Source of the DNA: Amycolatopsis nalaikhensis
GTDB lineage: Bacteria > Actinomycetota > Actinomycetes > Mycobacteriales > Pseudonocardiaceae
Length of the DNA: 64,000 nucleotides
Direction of reading: 5' to 3'
NCBI RefSeq assembly: GCF_030264295.1
Contig: NZ_CP127173.1
Span: forward strand, 9,865,501 to 9,929,500
Shown: positions 42,215 to 50,372 of the stretch, in pieces
Layout: the number at the start of each line of letters is the position of its first letter
How positions within the stretch are numbered: position 1 is the stretch's first letter
Notes under the pieces: generated by a model
Seen by the model: the letters and a program-made list of their open reading frames with translations, nothing else
Database searches by the model: none
Told to the model about the DNA's origin: nothing
Program-made: the position numbers and the translations under genes

Positions 42215-43876
42215 GTGAAGTCGCCACGCGCGGTCCGCTTCGCCTTCCAGCCGCTGTACAGCCTCCACACGGGAGGCGTCGTGGCGCACGAAGCGCTGGC
42301 CAGGCCGGCCCAGGGAACCGTCCCGGAGCTGCTCACGCAGGCGCGTCGCGAAGGCAGACTCGCCGAAGCCGACCTCGGGCTGGCGATCGCCGCCGTCCGG
42401 CAGGACGAGACGTCGCTGCCGCTGCACCTGAACCTCTCCGCCCGCACGCTCACCGCGCCGCCGGCGATGTTCGACGACCTGCTGGCCGAGCTCGCCGACG
42501 CCGGGCGCCGCACCCGCGACGTCGTGCTCGAGCTCGGGCCGCCGTTCGCGCCGGTGCCCGCCGAGCGCGCGCTGGCCGGCATGCGCGGGCTCACCGAGCT
42601 CGGCTTCCGGCTCGCGCTCGACGGCCTCGGCCGCGGTGACCTGCCGCTGGGCCTGCTCGTCGAAGCGCCGGTCGACGTCGTCAAGCTCGACCGCACGGTG
42701 CTGCGCGGGCTGCCGGACGACCAGGGCTGCGCCGCCGTCGTCGAGGCGATGCTGCACTACACGAACCGCACGGGCACGCGCCTGGTCGCGACCGGCGTCG
42801 AGACCGACGCCCAGCTCGACGCCGTCCGCGACCTCGGCATCCGGATCGCGCAGGGCAATTTGCTCGCCCCGCCGACGGCCGAAGGCCCGGCTCCGGCGTT
42901 GCTCGCGCGGCCGCGGACGGTGCGCGCGCCGGGTCCGGCGCAGTGCGTCGGCGACTTCCTGCGTCCGGCCACGACGTTGCCGGAGACGGCGACGTGCGAC
43001 GAGGTCCGCGCGGTGCTCGCGGCGGCCGACGCGCCTTCTGGCGTGGTGGGCGTCGACGAGCTGAACCGGCCCCGCTGGTCGGTCGACCGAACGCGGTTCC
43101 TGGTCGCGGTGACCGGCCCGTACGGCCACGCCCTGCACGCGAAGCGCCCGGCGGAGCGGCTGGCCGACACCCCGCACACGATCGAGGCACGCGCGGGCGC
43201 GATGGAGTTCCTCGAGCTGGTGACGGACGCGGACTGGGGCCGCACGGGCGACGACGTCGTGGTGGTCGACGAAGTGGGCCGCTGCCTCGGCGTGGTGCTG
43301 GTGACCGAGGTGGTCCGCGGGGTGGCCGAGGCGAAGGTCGAGGCCGCGGCGGCGTTGAACCCGCTGACCAGGCTGCCGGGCAGCGACACGGTGGCCCGCG
43401 ACGTCGCGCGCCGGATCACGATCGGCGAGCCCTTCGTGGCGGCGTGGCTGGACGTGGACGCGTTCAAGGCGGTGAACGACACGGCGGGCTTCGCGGCGGG
43501 CGACGACCTGATCCGCGAGCTGGGCGGAGCCTTGACGGAGCTGGCGGGGCGGTTGCGCCGGATGCGGGTGAGCCACGTGGGCGGCGACGACTTCCTGGTG
43601 GTCTGCGACGTCGACGAGATCGCGACGGTGGCGGCGGCCCTGCTGGACCGCCCGTGGTCGGCGGACGGGATGCCGGTGACGGTGTCACTGGCGACGCTGG
43701 TCTGCGCGAGCGACGCGATCCGCTCGTACCAGGAGGTTTCGCGGCTGCTGGCACCGTTGAAGAAGCGGGCGAAGGCGGTGCCGGGGTCGAGCTGGGTGCT
43801 GAGCAGGCCGGGCTCGGACCGCGTCGAGGTACTGCGCGGAATCGGCGCCCGAGGCCTGCAAGCTGCTGCGGGCTGA
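42215..43876 (+). CDS. EAL-GGDEF domain protein, EAL partly degenerate
   Basis: 553 residues from GTG 42215; upstream in-frame ATG 42143 is possible. Order is reversed relative to the usual GGDEF-EAL: EAL domain about 5-240, a middle domain about 255-385, GGDEF domain about 395-530. The EAL domain keeps AHEALARP, HLNLSA, VVKLDR and AQGNLLAPP. The metal-binding DDFG is DGLGRG, and the AEGVE segment is ATGVET, so phosphodiesterase activity is doubtful. The GGDEF loop is HVGGDDFLVV with WLDVDAFKAVNDTAGFAAGD intact, so cyclase activity remains possible. Confidence 0.88.
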   Translation: MKSPRAVRFAFQPLYSLHTGGVVAHEALARPAQGTVPELLTQARREGRLAEADLGLAIAAVRQDETSLPLHLNLSARTLTAPPAMFDDLLAELADAGRRTRDVVLELGPPFAPVPAERALAGMRGLTELGFRLALDGLGRGDLPLGLLVEAPVDVVKLDRTVLRGLPDDQGCAAVVEAMLHYTNRTGTRLVATGVETDAQLDAVRDLGIRIAQGNLLAPPTAEGPAPALLARPRTVRAPGPAQCVGDFLRPATTLPETATCDEVRAVLAAADAPSGVVGVDELNRPRWSVDRTRFLVAVTGPYGHALHAKRPAERLADTPHTIEARAGAMEFLELVTDADWGRTGDDVVVVDEVGRCLGVVLVTEVVRGVAEAKVEAAAALNPLTRLPGSDTVARDVARRITIGEPFVAAWLDVDAFKAVNDTAGFAAGDDLIRELGGALTELAGRLRRMRVSHVGGDDFLVVCDVDEIATVAAALLDRPWSADGMPVTVSLATLVCASDAIRSYQEVSRLLAPLKKRAKAVPGSSWVLSRPGSDRVEVLRGIGARGLQAAAG

Positions 43877-43894
43877 CCGGCCGCGGCTCCCGTA

Positions 43895-43940
43895 GTCGTG
43901 AGTGTTTAGGGCGGTTCTAACCGCCCTAAACACTCACGAC
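43895..43940. repeat. Family A 46-bp palindrome, copy 3 (reverse orientation)
   Basis: Same arms as the others but centre CT instead of AG, i.e. the element is inserted in the opposite orientation. It lies between convergent genes and contains the TGA stop codon of the TetR gene. Confidence 0.92.
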
Positions 43941-44542
43941 CGCCAGGCGAGGGTCAGCTGGGACTGGATCGCCGCCGCGGCCCAGGACACGTAGTCCTCG
44001 TGCGGCCAGCCGCACACCGTCGTCAGGTGCTCGTACGCCTCGTGCGACGTGAGCAGCCCGATCGCGTCCGCGAGCCGGTCGGAGGCCGCCAAGCCCGTCG
44101 ACTCCAGGCGGGCCACGATCTCCGCGCGGCGGACCACCGCCAGCTCCGCTCGGACCGCCGCCACCGCCGGGTCCTCCGCCGCCGCTGTCGTGAACGCCCG
44201 CCAGATCGGCAGCGACCGCCGTACCCCCTCGGCGACGCGCGCGACCGCCGACGGCAAGTCCGCCATCCCCGCGTCGCCGACCACCGCGTCCAGGTTCACC
44301 GCGTCGGGATTGCCCGTGAAGCCGTCCCGGAACGCGGCCAGCAGCAGGTCCGCCTTGCGCCCGGTCTGCGTCACCGTTTCCAGGCTCACCCCGGCCGCGG
44401 CCGCGATCTGCCGCACGCTCGTGCCCGCGTACCCCCGCTCGGCGAACAACCGCCCCGCCGTCTCGACGACGTGCTTCCGGGTGCGCCGGGCCCGGGCCTC
44501 GCGCGCCGGGGACTCGTAGCGCCGACGCTCGCCTTCCGCCAT
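43934..44542 (-). CDS. TetR-family transcriptional regulator
   Basis: 202 residues from ATG 44542 (upstream start would add nine residues). N-terminal HTH: VVETAGRLFAERGYAGTSVR, then QIAAAAGVSLETVTQTG. The C-terminal ligand domain is variable. It is divergent from a glycosyltransferase across 41 bp carrying TCGATA-N8-TATCGA, a good autoregulatory operator. The stop codon is inside family A copy 3, so the last residues WRS come from the repeat boundary. Confidence 0.92.
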   Translation of the reverse strand: MAEGERRRYESPAREARARRTRKHVVETAGRLFAERGYAGTSVRQIAAAAGVSLETVTQTGRKADLLLAAFRDGFTGNPDAVNLDAVVGDAGMADLPSAVARVAEGVRRSLPIWRAFTTAAAEDPAVAAVRAELAVVRRAEIVARLESTGLAASDRLADAIGLLTSHEAYEHLTTVCGWPHEDYVSWAAAAIQSQLTLAWRS

Positions 44543-44545
44543 AAT

Positions 44546-44565
44546 TCGATAGTACAGCGTATCGA
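44546..44565. promoter_or_regulatory. Operator candidate: TCGATA-N8-TATCGA
   Basis: Perfect 6-bp inverted repeat between the divergent TetR and glycosyltransferase starts, 3 bp from the TetR start codon and 18 bp from the glycosyltransferase start. Likely TetR binding site controlling both genes. Confidence 0.6.
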
Positions 44566-44583
44566 TCAATATCGGAGGTCGCC

Positions 44584-45807
44584 ATGTCCCGGGTACTCGT
44601 GTGCGTCCAGCCCGCCCGCGGACACGTCGGCCCCACCAAACCGATCGTCGAGGCCCTGCTCGCGTCCGGGCACGACGTCACCGTCGTCACCGGCGCCCGC
44701 TACCGGCAGGCCTTCGAGGCGCTCGGCGCGCACGTGCGCCTGCTGCCGGAGGAGGCCGACTTCGACGAAACCGACCTCGACGGCACCATCCCCGGCCGCA
44801 AGGGACTGCGCGGGCTCAAGCTCGCCCGGTTCGAGCTGGCCCACTTCGTCCGCGCGATGCCCGCCCAGCTGTCCGTGCTCGACGACGACGTCGACGTCGT
44901 GCTCTGCGACCCGCTCTTCATGGCCGGGCTGGCCCTGGTCCGCCGCGAACACCGGCCACGCGTGCTGGTGCTGGGCTTTCTGCCGTTCATGCCGCCCGTG
45001 CCGAGCGGTCCCCCGCCGAAGACCCTGGGCGACCGCGTCGGCGGCGCGGTCTTCAAGGCGCTCTCGCCGTGGGTGCTCGGTCCCGCGCAGCGGCTGGCCC
45101 GCGAGCTGCTCGGCGAGGACCCCGGCCTGCTCTTCGCGGACTGGCCGCTGCGCAGCGACGGCGTTCTCCAGATGACCTGCCCCGGCTTCGAATACCCGCG
45201 CCCCGGCGCGCCCCTGCACTTCATCGGCCCGACGACCGTCAGCCGCACGGCCGACCACCCGCTCCCGCCGTGGTGGGGCGACCTCGACGGCTCCCGCCCG
45301 GTCGTGCACGTGACGCAGGGGACGATCGCCAACGACGACCTCGGCCGCCTCGTCGAGCCCGCGATCGCCGCGCTCGCCGAGGAAGACGTCCTGGTCGTGG
45401 CAACGACGTGCGGCGGCACGCTGCGGCCCGGCCCGCTGCCGCCCAACGTCCGCGTGGCCGACTTCCTCCCCTACGACGAGCTGCTCCCCCGCTGCGCCGC
45501 GATGGTCAGCAACGGCGGGTACGGCGGCGTGAACCACGCCCTGCGCTACGGCGTCCCCCTCGTCGTGGTCGGGGCCAGCGAGGACAAGCGCGAGGTGGCC
45601 GCCCGCGTCACCTGGTCCGGTGCCGGGATCGGCCGGGCCCGGCCGACGGTTCCGCCGGAGAAGCTGCGGCGGGACGTCCGCGCGGTCCTGGACGAGCCGC
45701 GCTACCGCGAGCGCGCGAGGGAGCTCGCCGCCGAGATGGCCGCCGGGCCGTCGATGGCCGACGTCGTCGAGCTGATCACGACCGGTCAGAAGTACGCCCG
45801 CAAGTAG
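44584..45807 (+). CDS. Glycosyltransferase family 1 (MGT-like)
   Basis: 407 residues. GT-B fold: N-terminal acceptor domain MSRVLVCVQPARGHVGPTKP; C-terminal nucleotide-sugar domain with RPVVHVTQGTIANDDLG, then VRVADFLPYDELLPRCAAMV and VSNGGYGGVNHALRYGVPLV, which replaces the common H-HGG-GT motif of macrolide glycosyltransferases. Probably glycosylates a small hydrophobic compound, possibly for detoxification given TetR control. CGGAGG precedes the ATG. Its 3' end overlaps the sulfotransferase gene by 22 bp. Confidence 0.9.
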   Translation: MSRVLVCVQPARGHVGPTKPIVEALLASGHDVTVVTGARYRQAFEALGAHVRLLPEEADFDETDLDGTIPGRKGLRGLKLARFELAHFVRAMPAQLSVLDDDVDVVLCDPLFMAGLALVRREHRPRVLVLGFLPFMPPVPSGPPPKTLGDRVGGAVFKALSPWVLGPAQRLARELLGEDPGLLFADWPLRSDGVLQMTCPGFEYPRPGAPLHFIGPTTVSRTADHPLPPWWGDLDGSRPVVHVTQGTIANDDLGRLVEPAIAALAEEDVLVVATTCGGTLRPGPLPPNVRVADFLPYDELLPRCAAMVSNGGYGGVNHALRYGVPLVVVGASEDKREVAARVTWSGAGIGRARPTVPPEKLRRDVRAVLDEPRYRERARELAAEMAAGPSMADVVELITTGQKYARK

Positions 45808-46943
45808 CCCGCGAAGCGCTCGTCGACCTCGTCGGCGGTCAGGCCGAAGTCCGCCAGGCTGTACCGGTGTGCCGGTTTCCGCTCCCCGGAACGGCTTTCC
45901 TCGTGCAACGAGGTCATCGCCGCGCGGGCGTCGTCGCTGAAGGACAGTCCGAAGTGGTCGTACACAGTGGACACCGTGCCGATCGGATCGGCGACGAAGT
46001 CCTCGTACCGCACGTCGCAGAACTGGGCCTGGTCGTAGCGGGCGCGGGCCTCGCGGAACTCGTCGGCGCCGCGGGCCCACAGGTCGAGCTGACCGCGGCC
46101 GATGACGTCGCCGCGGAACTTCGCCGACCACCCGTCGGCGGCCTTCTCCGCCAGGCTGCACATCGAGCCCATGATCGTGCGCGGCGCCCGGTGCGTCTGG
46201 ATCACCAGCGCGTCCGGGTACGCCGCCATCAGCGCGTCGAGCGCGAAGAGGTGGCTCGGGTTCTTCAGCACCCACCGCTTCCCCGCGTCCGGCAGCCCGA
46301 TCAGCTGCAGGTTCCGCCGGTGCCGGGCGTAGGCATCGGTCCAGTCCTGCTTCGCCAGCCAGCGCGAATAGCGCGGCACGTGCGCGAGGCATTCGAAGGA
46401 GAGCGAGCGCATCGACTGGCGCAGCAGCTGCCAGCACTCCTCCACCTGGTCGGCGGAGATGTGATGCACGCCCATGAACTCCGGGTGCTCGACGTGGTGG
46501 CGTTCGTACCCGGCCTGGATCCCTTGGAAGATCGGGTTCTCCGCCCACGTCGACCGCGGCGGCCGCGGCTGTGGCACCTCGGCGAGCCACACTTCGAGTC
46601 CCTGGTGGGCCGGGTCCTCGGCGAGCAGGCGGTGCAGGGCCGTCGTGCCGGTGCGGGGCAGGCCGGTGACGAAGATCGGCCGCTCGATCGCGACGTCCGC
46701 GTACGCCGGGTGCTGCTTCCACGCCGCTTCGCTGAGCAGCCGCGCCACGAGCGCGCCGCGCAGCATCGCGCGGTGCACCTTGTTCCCGTACGGCGTCAGC
46801 TCTTCGTCGGCTTCGTAGGACTCCAGCAGCACGCGCAGGCCCTCGACGTGCTCGTCGTCACCGAAGTCGTCGAGCCCGGTGAGCTTGGTGGCCGACGCGT
46901 GCAGGTCCTCGACGGTGCCGACGTCTTCGCGGCCGGGGAGCAT
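45786..46943 (-). CDS. PAPS-dependent sulfotransferase family protein
   Basis: 385 residues. Sulfotransferase fold: 5'-phosphosulfate loop FVTGLPRTGTTALHRLLAED, then the 3'-phosphate-binding region VIQTHRAPRTIMGSMCSLAE and KRWVLKNPSHLFALDALMAA. It transfers sulfate from PAPS to an alcohol or amine of a small acceptor, or recognises a related ligand. AGGAGG lies 6 bases before ATG 46943. Last gene of a four-gene operon (SnoaL-like, DUF1214, SDR, sulfotransferase) that is divergent from cysD-cysNC, which make PAPS. That context makes a real sulfotransfer reaction likely. Confidence 0.88.
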   Translation of the reverse strand: MLPGREDVGTVEDLHASATKLTGLDDFGDDEHVEGLRVLLESYEADEELTPYGNKVHRAMLRGALVARLLSEAAWKQHPAYADVAIERPIFVTGLPRTGTTALHRLLAEDPAHQGLEVWLAEVPQPRPPRSTWAENPIFQGIQAGYERHHVEHPEFMGVHHISADQVEECWQLLRQSMRSLSFECLAHVPRYSRWLAKQDWTDAYARHRRNLQLIGLPDAGKRWVLKNPSHLFALDALMAAYPDALVIQTHRAPRTIMGSMCSLAEKAADGWSAKFRGDVIGRGQLDLWARGADEFREARARYDQAQFCDVRYEDFVADPIGTVSTVYDHFGLSFSDDARAAMTSLHEESRSGERKPAHRYSLADFGLTADEVDERFAGYLRAYF

Positions 46944-46951
46944 GGGTCCTC

Positions 46952-47740
46952 CTAGTGGTGGTATTCGCCGCCGTTGACGTCGAGGCACTGCCCGGTGATC
47001 GCGCGCGCCATCGGCGAGGCGAGGAACACGACGGCGTCGGCGATCTCGTCGGGTTCCGGGAGCTTGCGCAGGTCTATTGTGGACGCCGTCTCGGCGTAGA
47101 CCTCTTCCGGCGTGATGCCGCGTTCCTTGGCCAGGTAGGCGAAGTACCACTTGAGGTTCGGCGCCCAGATGTAGCCGGGTGCGACCGTGTTGACCCGCAC
47201 GCCGTCCGGGCCCAGCTCGCTCGCGAGGCTCTGGGACAGCGACAGCAGCGCCGACTTCGCCATCTTGTAGGCGCCGAACGTGCGCCGCGAGTGCCGCAGC
47301 ACGGCGGAGTTGATCATCACCAGCGAGCCCTTGCTCTCCTTGAGAGCGGGCAGGAACCCCCGGGTCAGCCGGAGCACCGAGATGGCGGCCGTCTCGAACC
47401 CGGCGCGGACCGCGTCGAGGTCCACAGTGGCCAGATCGGTCAGCGGTGGCACGGCGAAGGCGTTGTGCACCACGGCGTCCACCCGGCCGAACGCGCCGAG
47501 CGCCTCGGCGACCAGGTTCGCCGCGGAGTCCGCGTCGTCGATGTCGGTCCGGATCGCGACGGCGCGGCGCCCGAGGTCGGTGACCTCCTTCGCGACCTCG
47601 GTCAGCCGCGACTCGGTGCGTGCGGCGAGCACGACGTCGGCCCCGGCCACGGCGCTGCGCACGGCGATCGACCGGCCGAGCCCCGGGCCGATGCCCGAGA
47701 CGACGACCACCTTGTCCCGCAACAGGTTCTCCACGGTCAC
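46952..47740 (-). CDS. SDR-family oxidoreductase
   Basis: 262 residues. Cofactor motif VVVVSGIGPGLGRSIAVRSA; catalytic Ser in MINSAVLRHSRR and Tyr-Lys in FGAYKMAKSALL. NAD(P)-dependent oxidation or reduction of an alcohol or ketone. GTG 47740 overlaps the DUF1214 stop as GTGA. In this operon it would act on the same small acceptor before or after sulfation; steroid-like or terpenoid substrates fit but are inference. Confidence 0.9.
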   Translation of the reverse strand: MTVENLLRDKVVVVSGIGPGLGRSIAVRSAVAGADVVLAARTESRLTEVAKEVTDLGRRAVAIRTDIDDADSAANLVAEALGAFGRVDAVVHNAFAVPPLTDLATVDLDAVRAGFETAAISVLRLTRGFLPALKESKGSLVMINSAVLRHSRRTFGAYKMAKSALLSLSQSLASELGPDGVRVNTVAPGYIWAPNLKWYFAYLAKERGITPEEVYAETASTIDLRKLPEPDEIADAVVFLASPMARAITGQCLDVNGGEYHH

Positions 47741-48927
47741 CCCAGCATCCGGGCGGCGACGGCGTCCTGCCGGGCCGCGATCCTCGCCGACCACTCCGCC
47801 GGCGTCACGCGCGCTTCGGCGTGGAACGGCAGCCGGTCGGGCAGTTCGTCCACCTTGACCACCTCGACGACCGGGCCGTCCTCCGGGCCGAGGTCGCGCG
47901 CGAGCCGCTGCCAGCGGATCTGCACGTACCCGCGGTCGTGGCCGGTCCGCTCGAGCCAGTTCGCCAGCCCGGGGTCGCGTTCGCTGACCACGAACCGGAT
48001 CTTGCCGTCCGGGTCGACGCGGGCCTGGTCGGCGGTGAGGCTCGTCTGGTGGTTGATGTAGTCGAGCGAGACGTACCAGAGGCTGCCGAGCTGGATGCCC
48101 TGGTACGGCGCGTCCGCGCACTTCGGCACGGTGACGATCATCGCCTCTTCGTCGCCGAGCTCGTAGTGCCCGGCCGAGGAGAACTGCGTGGTCAGCCCGC
48201 CCGGCGTCGAGCGCGGCTCGGTCATCGTGTTCACCGGCAGGTCGTAGTAGAACCACTTCGGGAAGGCCAGGAACGTCTTGAGCCTGCTCAGCAGGATCTT
48301 GCCGGTGACGCCGTAGCGCTTGGCCAGCGCGGAGCGGTCCGGCACCGGCGGCGCCTGGCCCGCGGTGTCGACGCACTGGATGCGGATCTCGCCGCGCCGC
48401 TCGGTGGCCCAGTCGCTGTAGACCTCGCGGACCACGAGCATCGACGAGCCCTCGCCGAGGGTGAAGTAGTTCGGGCCTGGGTTCTCTTTCGCCGGGCCGA
48501 ACCGCAGCTCGAACCGGCCGTCGTCGCCGATTTCGATGGCCCGGTCGTCGAACGCGGCGAGACTGTCGGGCACCACCACCGGCGAGTAGTCACCGTTGAG
48601 CACCTGGAAGCTCAGGTCGGCGGTGGTCCCGCGGCGGCCGGTGACCAGGTACTCGCGGTCGGCGCGGATGTTCGCGTTGAAGTAGAGCGTGTCCGGGTTG
48701 TCCAAGCCCATCTTCGTGTAGGGCCCGGTGGACGCGGTGAAGTACGGGAAGTCGCGCTGGTAGGCCCAAGCCATTTGCAGCGACGCGCGGATGCTGCCGG
48801 CGAGGTAGTCGTAGCCCTCGAGGAGGTCCTGCTCGGTCTTCACGTGCGGGGCTTCGGCGATCAGTTTCTCGGCCTCGGCGATGGCGTCGGCGAACGGCCG
48901 GGTCAACGAGAACTCGTTCTCGATCAT
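47737..48927 (-). CDS. DUF1214 domain protein
   Basis: 396 residues. C-terminal DUF1214-type region (NHQTSLTADQARVDPDGKIR, VVSERDPGLANWLERTGHDR) with an N-terminal domain DNPDTLYFNANIRADREYLV of the DUF1254/1214 two-domain architecture. No catalytic motif is known. ATG 48927 overlaps the SnoaL-like stop as ATGA. No signal peptide seen. Co-occurrence with SDR and SnoaL-like proteins suggests a shared small-molecule pathway. Confidence 0.85.
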   Translation of the reverse strand: MIENEFSLTRPFADAIAEAEKLIAEAPHVKTEQDLLEGYDYLAGSIRASLQMAWAYQRDFPYFTASTGPYTKMGLDNPDTLYFNANIRADREYLVTGRRGTTADLSFQVLNGDYSPVVVPDSLAAFDDRAIEIGDDGRFELRFGPAKENPGPNYFTLGEGSSMLVVREVYSDWATERRGEIRIQCVDTAGQAPPVPDRSALAKRYGVTGKILLSRLKTFLAFPKWFYYDLPVNTMTEPRSTPGGLTTQFSSAGHYELGDEEAMIVTVPKCADAPYQGIQLGSLWYVSLDYINHQTSLTADQARVDPDGKIRFVVSERDPGLANWLERTGHDRGYVQIRWQRLARDLGPEDGPVVEVVKVDELPDRLPFHAEARVTPAEWSARIAARQDAVAARMLG

Positions 48928-49403
48928 GCCGGAACGGCCCAGCGGTTGGCGAGCAGCCGGAAGCCGGGGTTGCCCTCCCACGAGAGCATCGACTCGTACG
49001 TCCGGACGTACCCGATGTGCGACATCCGCCAGGCGCCGTCGGCTTCCCGGCGGTAGGTGTCCTCGTAGAACGCGGCGCCTTCGATGATCACCTTGTGGTC
49101 GGGCACGATGACCTTGTCGGTGAACGCCCAGCGCCCGGTCGCGGTGTCGCCGTCGACTTCGATCTCGGGCTGACCTGCGTGGTGGACGGTGATGATGCCG
49201 TTGCCGAGGCTCTTGGTGAGGAACTCGACGATCGCGTCGCGGCCCTCGAACTTCTTCCCGTCGCCGCCCACGGCGTGCGTTCCGTAGTCGGCCGTGGCGT
49301 CGACGGTGAAGGTGTCGGCCACCTCGTCCCACTGCTTCAGGTCGACCGCGCGCAGGTAGCGGTACTTCAGCCGCCGGATCTCTTCGAGTACGACCAAGTC
49401 CAT
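48924..49403 (-). CDS. SnoaL-like (nuclear transport factor 2 fold) protein
   Basis: 159 residues. NTF2-like cone fold of the SnoaL_4 type: EEIRRLKYRYLRAVDLKQWD, then FTVDATADYGTHAVGGDGKK and MSHIGYVRTYESM. Such small proteins are dehydratases, isomerases, cyclases or hydroxylation partners of polycyclic or steroid-like substrates. First gene of the sulfotransferase operon; coupled to the DUF1214 gene. Start ATG 49403; GTG 49409 also possible. Confidence 0.85.
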   Translation of the reverse strand: MDLVVLEEIRRLKYRYLRAVDLKQWDEVADTFTVDATADYGTHAVGGDGKKFEGRDAIVEFLTKSLGNGIITVHHAGQPEIEVDGDTATGRWAFTDKVIVPDHKVIIEGAAFYEDTYRREADGAWRMSHIGYVRTYESMLSWEGNPGFRLLANRWAVPA

Positions 49404-49424
49404 CTTCACAGGGTCTCGCACCGC

Positions 49425-49460
49425 TTGACCGATGACAAGAACATGTTCTACTTTTTTCCC
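49425..49460 (+). promoter_or_regulatory. Promoter of cysD with overlapping AGAACATGTTCT palindrome
   Basis: TTGACC (49425-49430), 18-bp spacer, TACTTT (49449-49454): a plausible sigma70-type promoter. The expected transcription start, 6-7 bases later, coincides with the GTG start codon at 49461, so the mRNA is probably leaderless. The spacer/-10 region holds the perfect 12-bp palindrome AGAACATGTTCT (49438-49449), a likely repressor site. The same palindrome lies 35 bp upstream of the divergent SnoaL-like gene. Confidence 0.55.
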
Positions 49461-50372
49461 GTGTCCGTGGCCTACGAACTGTCGCACCTGGCCGCGCTCG
49501 AAGCGGAGGCCGTGCACGTCTTCCGCGAGGTCGCGGCGACCTTCGAGCGCCCCGTCCTGCTGTTCTCCGGGGGCAAGGACTCGGTGGTGATGCTGCACGT
49601 CGCGGCGAAGGCGTTCTGGCCGGCGCCGCTGCCCTTCCCCGTGCTGCACGTCGACACCGGCCACAACTTCGACGAGGTGCTGCGGTTCCGCGACGAGACC
49701 GTCGCCGCGCTGAACCTGCGCCTCGAGGTCGCGCGCGTGCAGGACGACATCGACGCGGGCCGCGTCGTCGAGGAGACCGGGCCGCGGGCCAGCCGTAACC
49801 GCCTGCAGACGGTCACGCTGCTGCGCGCGATCCGGGAAAGCGGTTTCGACGCCGTGTTCGGCGGTGCCCGGCGCGACGAGGAGAAGGCCCGCGCGAAGGA
49901 GCGCGTGTTCAGCTTCCGCGACGAGCACGGCCAATGGGACCCGCGGGCGCAGCGCCCGGAGCTGTGGAACCTCTACAACGGGCGGCACCGGCGCGGCGAG
50001 CACATCCGCGTGTTCCCGCTGTCGAACTGGACCGAGCTGGACATCTGGCAGTACATCCGCGACGAGCGGATCGCGCTGCCACCGCTGTACTACGCGCACC
50101 GGCGTCCGGTGGTCCAGCGGGACGGCATGCTGCTCGCGGTCACGCGGTTCCTGTCGCTTGTGGACGGTGAGCGGCCGTACGAGGCGACGGTGCGCTTCCG
50201 GACCGTCGGCGACGCCACCTGCACCGGCTGCGTCGAATCGTCGGCGGCGACGCCGTCCGAAGTGGTCGCCGAGGTGGCCGCCACGCGTGTCACCGAGCGC
50301 GGCGCGACTCGCGCCGACGACCGGATTTCCGAGGCAGGCATGGAAGACCGCAAGCGGGAGGGCTACTTCTGA
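49461..50372 (+). CDS. cysD: Sulfate adenylyltransferase subunit 2
   Basis: 303 residues. ATP-PPase that forms adenylyl sulfate (APS) from ATP and sulfate, driven by the GTPase CysN. PP-loop LLFSGGKDSVVMLH, then VDTGHNFDEVLRFRDE, FGGARRDEEKARAKER and the C-terminal GMEDRKREGYF. GTG 49461 (start VSVAYELSHLAALEAEAVHV) gives the standard CysD N-terminus; the mRNA is probably leaderless. Ends with TGATG overlap into cysNC. Confidence 0.95.
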   Translation: MSVAYELSHLAALEAEAVHVFREVAATFERPVLLFSGGKDSVVMLHVAAKAFWPAPLPFPVLHVDTGHNFDEVLRFRDETVAALNLRLEVARVQDDIDAGRVVEETGPRASRNRLQTVTLLRAIRESGFDAVFGGARRDEEKARAKERVFSFRDEHGQWDPRAQRPELWNLYNGRHRRGEHIRVFPLSNWTELDIWQYIRDERIALPPLYYAHRRPVVQRDGMLLAVTRFLSLVDGERPYEATVRFRTVGDATCTGCVESSAATPSEVVAEVAATRVTERGATRADDRISEAGMEDRKREGYF

